Positions 24,169 to 33,700 of a stretch of 64,000 nt of DNA are shown piece by piece. The DNA is taken from NCBI RefSeq assembly GCF_010183535.1, contig NC_071329.1, forward strand, positions 19,792,879-19,856,878, in the 5' to 3' direction. The notes under the pieces were generated by a model, which did no database searches, was not told where the DNA came from, and saw only the letters and a program-made list of their open reading frames with translations. Numbering within the stretch: the stretch's first letter is position 1; every line of letters begins with the position of its first letter. The position numbers were made by a program, and so were the translations under genes. The DNA is from Caenorhabditis remanei (Eukaryota > Nematoda > Chromadorea > Rhabditida > Rhabditidae).

Positions 24169-26274
24169 ATGTCAGTTAAACCGGCGACTCAGAACTTCCT
24201 TCCTTCGGCTAAACCCCTGACCCACATATGCCAGGGAGTCATACTACAATATATGTCATTAGAGTCTCGGTGAGGGTTTTTTAATACAAAACATTGTATA
24301 CCTAATGCATCTACCCACGAAGAAAATTGTACCATTTAATGCATTTTTTTGCAAATTAATGCTATTCACGAATGCAAATTAATGCATTAATCTGCAGTTT
24401 TGTACCGTAATCAGAAGCACTGAGAAAATTGTCGGCGCAAAATATCGCAAGCTGGAAATTCCATGCGCCTTTAATTTTTGTGTGGCCGCCCGTAAATCCA
24501 CTTCGCTTGTAAATCCACACAAACATCGCCCACACAAAAATTAAAGGCGCATGGAATTTCCAGCTTGCGATATTTTGCGCCGACAATTTTCTCAGTGCTT
24601 CTGATTACGGTACAAAACTGCAGATTAATGCATTAATTTGCATTCGTGAATAGCATTAATTTGCAAAAAAATGCATTAAATGGTACAATTTTTCTTCGTG
24701 GGTAGATGCCAGAGTTGAGCGGAATGCGATTTTTGAAATTGCGGAAGGCGGAAGGCGGAAAGCGGAATAAGAAATTTTTGGGCGGAAGGCGGAAAGCGGA
24801 AGACGGAATTCTAAAAAATTCGGCGGAAAGCGGAAGGCGGAAGGCGGAAGCGAAAATTTTTTGGCGGAAGGCGGAAGGCGGAAAGCGGAATGAAAAAAAG
24901 GCCAAATGGCGGAAGGCGGAATACAATTTCGTTTTTAAGAAGACTATTTTGGCCTTATTTTGTTGTAAAAAGCCCTTGAAATGGTTAAAGTTGGGTAAAA
25001 TTTTGTTTTTTTCTTCGGCAAAAACTGATAGTCTTGCTGCGAAAAAACGTAAAAAATATCAGTAAATTGGAGTAGGCAAACATATTTTTCAATCTGATAT
25101 TCTCTAGGCGGGAGGCGGAAAAAATCATAAAATAGCGGAAGGCGGAAGGCGGAAAGCGGAAATAGGAAAATTTTTGGCGGAAAGCGGAAGGCGGAAGGCG
25201 GAATAAAAAAAATTTCGGCGGAAAGCGGAAAGCGGAAGGCGGAAAGAAAAAAGTGGCGGAAAGCGGAAGGCGGAAGGCGGAAGGCGGAATTCCGCTCAAC
25301 TCTGGTAGATGCATAACACTTTGTCTTGTAGATTCGATCTAGGCCGCAGGTGCCCATCAATTCTCCGCATCGAATCTTCTATCCCATTGACAGTGGACAC
25401 TCTTGAATTCAGACCGGATAGAATCAAAATTAACCGGAAATTATATCATTTTGAAGTCATTGTGTCCGAAGAATCGTATTTTACCAAGATCACAGTAACT
25501 GACCTCTCGGATATGTCGAATTTCATTACAACCTTTGAAGGAGAAGACAACATTCATTACAGTCCCAAACATCTTATCAAAACGATGTTTGGGAGAAATA
25601 TTCACCCTATTAGAATCAAAAATTTCATGATAAGGATTTTAGATGATTCACTACTGGAGAACCTGAAATTTCAAGTACGAAAGCTTAGAGCGTTTGGACA
25701 TGACGCTTTGAGAGCTTTTTCAAAGTTCGCTGTTTCAAATTACCCGCTAGAAATTCTAGAACTCGGGAAGCAACTCGATTCTTCTGATTCATGTTTTCGA
25801 CTAGAATTAGTTAAGACGGCGAAGCTTATTAGATGGGAAGTACTATGTTATGAGTTATTCGCAACAAAAATGGAACGTGTGAAGTCTTTGGGCAATGAAC
25901 ATATTATGATCGCCACTATCGGAACGTTTTCGGATCTCAATAGTCTATGCGAGTTAGCTCAACACTGGGCAAGCAATGAGCGCACAGACGGAAATTCGAT
26001 TGCTATTATAATATCTGTAGCAACTTCCTATCAAATGTGGTATTTGCTCCAGAACAGACTTGGAGCATTCATTACAACAACTTTGTGAGTTTTTGACTTT
26101 TGAAATCACCTTTGTTTTTTATTTAGGAACGAAGACGGCGATGAAACGGTTGGTCTCGCTCTGCAAATGGAAAACAATCGTCTTCTCCACATTTATAGTA
26201 TTCCACTTCGAATTCGTAAGGAAGAGTGTTTTTTCTACATGGAAGTCAAGGATAGACTTGCTACTCCATACTAG
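24169..26274 (+). CDS. F-box-type protein with DUF3557-like region, intron full of transposons
   Basis: Exons are 24169-24269, 25332-26084 and 26127-26274, closing at 333 residues. Exon 1 reads MSVKPATQNF... with KPLTHICQGVILQYMSLESR, the F-box-like family start. Exon 2 opens with FDLGRRCPSILRIESSIPL, the next family motif, and the Arg codon is split by the intron exactly as in the relatives at 12197 and 43432. The protein is shorter than the 423-residue relative. The first intron is 1062 bases, almost wholly a foldback element and a hAT-like element. The gene may still be expressed if that intron is removed. Substrate unknown. Confidence 0.7.
24305..25314. mobile_element. Foldback element split by a hAT-like insertion
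   Basis: The left end ATGCATCTACCCACGAAGAA (24305) pairs with TTCTTCGTGGGTAGATGC ending at 24709 and resuming at 25305-25314. The arms fold onto each other around 24.5 kb. The right terminus is interrupted by the hAT-like element at 24710-25304. It is related to the foldback at 26284-27840, with a shared CACGAAGAAAA terminal motif. Confidence 0.75.
24710..25304. mobile_element. Non-autonomous hAT-like element rich in GGCGGAAG
   Basis: Terminal inverted repeats CAGAGTTGAGCGGAA and TTCCGCTCAACTCTG are flanked by an 8-base duplication GTAGATGC on both sides, the hAT hallmark. Both sub-terminal regions consist of GGCGGAAGGCGGAAAGCGGA-like short tandem arrays in the same orientation, around an AT-rich core. 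There is no transposase. Open frames here are by-products of the short repeat. Confidence 0.85.
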
Positions 26275-26283
26275 TAATTACTT

Positions 26284-27840
26284 TATGCACCTATTCACGA
26301 AGAAAAAGTGCAAATTAAAATGCCACATTTTGCATTTTAATGCTATTCACGAATGCACTTTAATGTGCATAAAAAACACTTTAATTCGAATTAATCTGCA
26401 TTAAAAAGCGAATTAAAATGCACATCGTGGCGAGATATCTTAATTAATGTGCATGCGCCTTTAAGATTTGTGTCGATTTACGGATTTTCTTAAAGGCGCA
26501 TGCACATTAATTAAGATATCTCGCCACGATGTGCATTTTAATTCGCTTTTTAATGCAGATTAATTCGAATTAAAGTGTTTTTTAGTGTTCCGATTCGCGA
26601 GACGATTCTCGCAATTCTCGCTGTTTCTCGTTCTCGCATTACTCGCATTTTATATTTTAGTCTTGCGTGAATGCGAGAATATTTTCATTCTCGCAAATGC
26701 TCGCATATTTCTCGCCTCGCAAATGCTCGTTCTCGCACGTGATCGCATTTTCTAATGCTCGCGTGATGATCGCAAAAAATATTGCGAGACTCGCGAGTCT
26801 CGCAATCGTACGTGAACTACAGTACATTTCACTGTTTTCCTCTGTTTTTAATAATGAGAATCATAAAAATAAAAGGAACGTGGCGGACTTATTCATTTTC
26901 TTCTCTTGGGGAGTCATGGGGGGGTTATTGAAATGTTTGGCGGGCTGTCATGAAAACCCAGAACGCTAGAACAGAATGAAAACTTTTTATGTAAACGAGT
27001 ACGTAGAATTCTATGAACAAATTTTCTATTTGCCTGAAGAACAAGTCAGAATGAAAATTGTGATTAAACTTTGAACTTGAAAAAATGTTGCGGTCTTTAA
27101 TCATAAGAAATACAATAGGATGTTCAATCCATCTAATTTATAATTACGTTTTCAGGTCACCCAAGCAAACTTGACTAATAAAACGTTGGCCTAATTTACC
27201 AAAAACTTCAAAATACATATGTCCAAAAATGTTTTTGTCTAATAAACGGCTGAAAATGTTCCCTGACGTTTGAAACATACTGTAATTTAACTCAACCCAA
27301 TTAAATTAGTTTTTCGGATAATTTACGTGACTTCAAAGTTTCCATTTTGGTACTCACAAAACCCTGAATAACTTATTTCATAAAATCGTTTTGCAAGATT
27401 GGAATGCATATTCGAAATCAGTGCAAAATTTCCGATCTAGTGATATCTGTCTCGACCCATAAATCCATCTCGACTGGGGTTTCTTCCCTTGTAAGAAAAA
27501 TGCTATTTTCAAATGCGAGTCTCGCGAGTCTCGCAATTTTTTGCGATCTTCACGCGAGAATTTGAAAAATGCGATCATCTGCGAGAACGAGAAATGAAAG
27601 AACGAGAAAATGCGAGCATTTGCGAGAACGAGAATATTCTCGCATTCACGCCAAACAAACATATAAAATGCGAGTACTGAGTGTGCGAGAAATGCGAGAT
27701 TTCTCGCGCTCGGCGAGCATTGCTGATCGCTTGTCGGAACACTAGTGTTTTTTATGCACATTAAAGTGCATTCGTGAATAGCATTAAAATGCAAAATGTG
27801 GCATTTTAATTTGCACTTTTTCTTCGTGAATAGGTGCATA
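26284..27840. mobile_element. Foldback element carrying a nested insertion
   Basis: The ends TATGCACCTATTCACGAAGA and its complement (to 27840) are inverted. The core palindrome is centred near 26.47 kb, in the part left of the insertion. The inner right arm is displaced by the element at 26583-27744. It sits just after the stop codon of the F-box gene. The paralogous flank at 23.55 kb lacks it. Confidence 0.75.
26583..27744. mobile_element. Non-autonomous hAT-like element
   Basis: The termini TAGTGTTCCGA and TCGGAACACTA are flanked by the 8-base duplication GTGTTTTT on both sides. Sub-terminal regions hold many GCGAGAA/TTCTCGC words in opposite orientation. The middle (about 26860-27110) is shared with the dispersed element at 56.5 kb. 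No transposase was recognised. Confidence 0.78.
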
Positions 27841-27955
27841 ACTAAAGCTATTTTTATGATATTTTTTCCAGTTTTTCCAGATAGCCACTTATTTCAGAAA
27901 GATAAAACCAACTTTATTAAAATATCAAATCAAGTAAATAAAACGCTTCAACAGT

Positions 27956-28355
27956 TTACCCTGATTCCCCCGAATCAAATGGTCCTATTTCCGCATCACT
28001 CTGCGTTTGATTCTCCACCTCATCTGACATCTTCATATCGGCACCACATGGAGTTCTCCGACAGCAGCAACACCAGATACAACAAACTACCGAAAGGATG
28101 ATAACAAGAAGGGTGACACCAGCGACTGTCCACCAGAACCAAGATTGCATCCAGAATTCACAGAAGAAGAGTTTATCGCAGCACAATTTGTACTTTTCTT
28201 TGTCGAGTTCCGTCTTGCGTGGTTTTCCTGCGTCCACATCTACAGTATCAAGTTTAGATGTGGTTTCGGACCGGTAACAGCTTACAATCTCTGCATACCC
28301 TTGCCTGATAACTCGCTGATTCGTCCTCCAACAGAGTGCCATTCGATTTTCCCAT
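27956..28355 (-). CDS. Small single-pass Cys-rich membrane protein
   Basis: Not recognised as a named family. Exons 28286-28355 and 27956-28239, with a 46-base intron, give 117 residues in frame. One transmembrane segment is visible, FWWTVAGVTLLVIILSVVCC, followed by a cytosolic-type Cys/Arg cluster IWCCCCRRT and an acidic tail. Before it lies YKLCCDKLFFCEFWMQSWF, shared in pattern with the neighbour at 29044-29617 (YK.CC..L..C.F..QSWF). No signal peptide is evident. An alternative unspliced reading exists upstream, but the spliced one has good intron size and phase. Confidence 0.65.
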
Positions 28356-28419
28356 ATTTTGTTGCTGATAGTGAAGATGCTCAAGTTTCTCAAACTAATT
28401 GTTGGTTTTTTTTTTAAAT

Positions 28420-29043
28420 ATATATAGGGTGCCCTATGAACGAAACCTCTGGGGCAGAGGGGTACCATCTTCGTCAGAGGTTACTAGAGTGAGGAACACT
28501 GAAGGCCGTGCTGGAAAAACATTTGTTTCTATCAGAATAATCCGTAACTTATTGGTTTCTAAATCGTTTAGGATTGAATCTGAATTCTTGGCATCAAGCA
28601 CTGAAATATAAGCCTAAGCACGTTGAGACCCACGCTACCTATGCAAACTCGCTATAAAAAAGACATGGTCCGCATTACGTGAACATTAGAAACTATTTTC
28701 CTACTGAAAATTTTAGGATCCGTGAAAATATTAAATTCCCACATGCTTTCTCATTAGAGCGTGTTCGCATAGGAAGCCTGGGTTTCAACGTGCCTAAGAG
28801 AGTGGTGGAAAGTGGTCCCCCACAAGAATCACATTTACAACAAAACACCGACAATGTCGTGGTTGTAAAATGATTATGAAATCTGAATCCAGCAGGAATC
28901 AATACACCTATCATACATATGTCATCGCTATCTAGGAATACTCCCGAGTGAAGAATCGGAGGTGTCACGACAACAAAACATGTTTTATCTAAAATAGTTT
29001 TCAAAGTTTATTTTTTAATAATAACAAAAAGCCATCAAGCTAT
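28420..29043. other. Spacer between tandem membrane-protein genes
   Basis: No supported gene. Short open frames on both strands at 28679-29004 overlap each other and lack family resemblance or splice context. It holds the 3' end of the upstream minus-strand gene and the promoter of the downstream one. Confidence 0.35.
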
Positions 29044-29617
29044 TCACTTTTTCCTCTTTGAAATTTTGTTCTTGCTGCTTTTCTTGGTGCTTCCTTGGTC
29101 CTTACTCCCTTTTCCTGATTTCGACTTGAAGAACCCTTTCTTCTTCTGATCTCCAGAAGTCTTTCCTTCGGCTGCTTTTGGTCCACGTTTTCGTGTGCAA
29201 ATGAAGACAAGAATCATGATGGAAACCATACCAATTACAAGGAAAGCACCTGCACCAGCGCAAACGTATATGAACCAAGACTGATGGTAGAATGAACAGA
29301 GTTCCAACAGCTCACAGCAAATCTTGTACTTATAACTCATGCCTTTCTTGTAATCGGGTGTTCCCAAGACTGTAAGATTGATATGTTTTGCTTTTATCGG
29401 TCTGCGAACTCCCGCCTTTAAAGGCTCACGAAATTTGTTCGAATAGGTCTTGCAGTTAAAAAATTTCAATTACGAGACAAATCTGAACAAATTCCACGCG
29501 TCTGCAAATCGAGCCGGCCTGTTAACTCACAAGAATGGCATTGAGGACGGAAAAGCTCAGTAGTTGCTTCTTTGGCAAACGACGGGCTGCTTGGAAAGTA
29601 CAACTTTCATTTGTCAT
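29044..29617 (-). CDS. Single-pass membrane protein, paralogue of 27956 gene
   Basis: Not recognised as a named family. Exon 2 (29044-29448) encodes YKYKICCELLELCSFYHQSW, a membrane segment VCAGAGAFLVIGMVSIMILV and a strongly basic tail of Lys/Ser/Gly repeats (KKKGFFKSKSGKGSKDQG). The CC...C.F..QSWF pre-membrane motif is shared with the gene 0.7 kb downstream, so the two are tandem paralogues. Exon 1 (29531-29617, MTNESCTFQAARRL start) joins in phase through a GCAAG acceptor, which is weak. The 5' end is therefore uncertain. The tails differ sharply: acidic in the neighbour, basic here. Confidence 0.6.
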
Positions 29618-30114
29618 AAGCATTTATAGCGATATTCATTTGTTTCTCTGCGTAGTCAATCATTTCTCCCTTCATTTTCGTTCGAAATTTGAAGTTCGTC
29701 TTGATTAGATTTCGAAGTGTAATTTTCTTTCAAACTGATTGATATAGGAGTTTGTGAAGCTATTTATAATCTTCTACGATCAGATAAGAAGAAAAACTGA
29801 GAGATGTGACCTTTTGATAAACAGTTTGATAAGAATCATGATGAAGATGAAAGATAAGCTTCGGTTTAAGAAGCGCTCTAAGATTTTCTTGTATTTTGAA
29901 AAAATGTTTTGTTTTTTTTTTTTTAATACATCACTAGTATTTAAATTGGAAATAGGACAAGTGACACATTAACCCCTTCCTCCATAAATCAATCTCACAA
30001 AATGTGACTCATACTTTCCCTCCCTTTCCTTTCTTCTTGTTTCCCAGACAAACATTCTCAGATTGTTCTTTTGTTCTTCTGTCAAAAATAAATCTTCATC
30101 CCAAAAACATCAGA

Positions 30115-30433
30115 ATGCCCCCCGTCCACCTCTTGGTTCTTGGACTCGTTCTCTTCCAGTGTATCAATAATGTCACCTCTGCCCCGTTACCATCATCATT
30201 ACCCAGTATAATCGATAGTTTGGATGATTTCGAAACAATGTTGGGATATCACTCTCTGCCGCAGAATTTCACAGAACCAACTAATATTGTTGTAGCAGGG
30301 CGGCGAGCGGAGTAAGAAACGATTTTTGAACGATGTTTGAAATTAAACAAATATATTTTCCAGTTTCAACGAACCTGGAAGATACAATGTTGCTGATGGT
30401 GCCAATGGAACAGTTAAACTAATAGCACAGTGA
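30115..30433 (+). CDS. Small secreted peptide precursor
   Basis: Not recognised as a named peptide. Exons 30115-30311 and 30364-30433 give 88 residues. Residues 1-22 form a clean signal peptide (MPPVHLLVLGLVLFQCINNV, then TSA-PLP as a likely cleavage site). The mature part has an N-glycosylation sequon (NFT), a GRR dibasic site, then DFNEPGRYNVADGANGTVKL with an IAQ end. GRR could be a processing and amidation signal of a neuropeptide, but there is only one. It lies 335 bases before the MATH-BTB gene on the same strand. Confidence 0.65.
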
Positions 30434-30768
30434 TAATTGGAATTCCTTTCTAAAGTTTGATGAATTATGCTAAATTCCTCGTTTTCCTGTTTTCCGATAT
30501 AAGATTATAATTCGCAGTTTTTGTTGTTTGAAGTATTTTTAAATTTAAAAATAAAATAATAAATTCAGAAAATATTTTTGAATTTCAGACCTACTACTGT
30601 AGCCGCGGTGTTTGCGTATTTGCTTACCGTACTCACTCAATGAAAATTTTCGAAATTGCTCACTCTAAAATATTTTCAGTCCGATTTTACTTCAAATTCT
30701 TGTTTTTCTACTCAAATACTCACATATTAAAATTATATTCTTACATTTTCAGGACGAACTCTCCCAAA

Positions 30769-33700
30769 ATGTCTACCATATCGAAGAAATTTGTTCTAAA
30801 GCACACATTTAAAAATGTATCGAGTATTATCGAGAAGAAGCCAGTGTTTAGTGGAGAGGAAGAACATTTCAATGTTCCCTGGTATGTGGAGCATGTTGAG
30901 AACAAGTTATACGCAACAGATATGGGAATTTCATTCAAAAAATTCGTTAAAAAACGGGGTTTTTGTATTAAAAGCAAAATTTTTTCGCAAAGAAATTTTT
31001 GTCAAAAATCCAATGTACGCCTGAGTTTTTATCATACTTGCAAAATATCGGCCCGACCCGGCTCGGGCCAGGCCGGTAGAGAAAGTTGCCGGCCCGGAGT
31101 CAAAAAATGAGCACAAATTTTTCGAAATTTTTTAAAATTTTCGTCAAAAATAGTCAAAAATCCTATGTAAACTTGAGTTTTATCGGTATGTAAAAACATA
31201 GTCGGCCCGTTGCAAGTATGGTTTTTATCGATATTTGAAAACGCAGTCGGAAATTCTACTTTTTTGCAAAAAATCAAATTTCTGAACGATTTCGACTTTC
31301 CCCTATGTTCAGTTTCCTATTTTCAGGCGCATCTATATAGCTCGTAACGACGGAAATCTCTCATTTTATCTGAACTGCCCAAAATCGTTCAAAATCGGAA
31401 ACTGGTCCGTTAAAACCCAAATTCAACTGAGAATCGTGTCTGGATATAATCGATTTCTGAGTGCAGAGAACACATTTGGCAATACTAACCCGCAAAATCT
31501 GTTCACTTCTTATGGATTCGCTAGTTTTATGAATTGGGAGACAATGATGACGGAATGTGTTATTAATGACACATTAGAAGTCGAAGCACATGTTTTGATC
31601 GAAAAAATGACTGGATTTAACGAAGAAAGGTTGATTTATTTCAATGATGAAGATCTGTCAGATGTTATGATGCTTATCGGAGAAAATAAGTTTTATTTGT
31701 CGAAACAGGTAACATTTTCAGGAAAAAAACAGCTTTTTATAGATTTTCTGTCTGTTTTCTTGCTGTTCAACGCAATATATTATGAATTCAATTTTTTCTG
31801 TGCATGAGAAGACCGCGCCGCACACACGCGGCGGCCACGCCCATTTTTTACGACACTGTTCAAAAATGGAACGCAGCGTTAAAATGGGAGTGGGCGTGGT
31901 CGCCGCGTGTGTGCGGCGCGGTCTTCTCATGCACAGAAAAAATTGAATTCATAATAACTGGTTTTAAAACTGTGGAGTATCGATAAATTTTTTAATAAAA
32001 ACGCGAGGCTGGTGCACCTTTGCCGCTTTTTTTTTTCAGATTTTGACATTCAAAAGTTGATTTTCGTCTTAAAATCAACATTTTCCACTCGATACATTCA
32101 AAAGTTGATTTTCATCTTAAAATCAACATTTTCCACTCGATTCTCTCGAGACTTACACTGAAAACCGTGAAAATAGTATTTAAAAAACTTATTTTTTACT
32201 GAAAATTGTCAAGTCTATTAAAAACTCATTTTTATGGTGTTTAATTGTAAAAATGACGTTTTGAAAGCAAAAATTAGGAAAAATGTTTACTTTTGTTAAT
32301 TTTGGGCTGAAAATAATTGGTTTTGGGTGATTTTATGTCGTTTTCAACCCTGAAAACTATTTTTACAGCAAAAATCACAAAAAAAAACCGCTCAAAGCCG
32401 CATAAATTAGTCCGAAACGAAAAAAAAACTGTCTGGAAATCTAAAATGGCGAATTTCTCCATTGTTCAACTAAATGTCGATAATGTTAGCTCAGCTTAAA
32501 TTGTTTTCATCGCAAAAAAACGATTTTTTTATAGCAAAATACACAAAAAATCGCTTTAAACTCTATAAATTAACCCGAAAACGGTCGATTTTTCACTTTT
32601 TGACAACTTTTCATTGACAAGTATCGCGGAATATTTCATGTTAGGAACTACGAGCGCCGAATTAGGCAATTCTCAACAGATACTCCTAGTATATGTGCAA
32701 AATGAATAAAAATACCTAATTGCACTATTTAACAAAAATGTTTTTTTTCAGTTCCTTGCCTCACAATCCTCATACTTCAAGAGTCTCTTCATCGAAAAAC
32801 ACAAGAAAACCAGTAAATTGGCTCTCCCATTCATCGATTCGGATGATTTTCAGAAACTTCTCGAACTTCTTCACGGACACCCCGTTATCAATGGTATCTA
32901 TTCAAACATTCTCTGATTCTCTGGTATTCTTAAATTTCAGAGAATAACGTCGAAGGAATCGTTCTTCTTGCGAAACTCATCGATTCTCCGTTAGCCAAAC
33001 GACAATGCGAGGAGTTTCTGGTAGAAAAATCAAAGAAATCGCTGCAAAAGAGAATGCAAATGGCGGAAAGATATAAACTGAAGAAGTTGGCGAGTTTCTG
33101 TGCGGAATCATTGAATGTTCCAGTTGAAAGCGTTCCAGTCATGCAACCGAAGCTTGATAATGTTGAAAATGTGATTCCAAATCACGCATTCCATGCCCAG
33201 ACCGGTAAGCAGTACGCTCTTTTGAACATTTTGTCAATTTTGCGCCAAGAAAAATGCGTTTTGAATGCGGCTCCGGGACATTTCGCTGCCATGAGCTCCA
33301 CAGCCATGAGCACCGTTATTCCAGTAAAAACTTGACTTTTTCAGATAATAAACTATTCGAAAAGTCAAAAATCAGTTTTATAGTTTTCATAGAGAAGACC
33401 AGAAGAAATTTTGACCAAAAAAACTTTTATTTAAATTTTCAAGTTGAATACTGTTTTTCTCGTAGAATTATCGATTTTTGTAATTTTCTGAACCTTTTAA
33501 TTTTGTTTGTATGGTTAGTTCTACCGGGAAAACGGTTTTGCAGCATTCTCAAAAAGAAGTCTTTTTGGTCGAAATTTCTTATGGTCCCCTTTATGAAAAC
33601 CACAAATCTTAACTTGTTTCAGCCAACTCACCACCTCCACTTATTACTCTAAAAACTATTGATGAAGTGATGGAATACAAAAGTAATTCCGCACTCATCG

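Noticed and set aside
24633..25360. Long open frames through the GGCGGAAG arrays on both strands
   Set aside because: They are by-products of a six- to eight-base repeat inside the hAT-like element and have no family resemblance or start context.
28399..29004. Short genes between the two membrane-protein genes
   Set aside because: Overlapping frames on both strands, with no signal peptide, domain or splice support.
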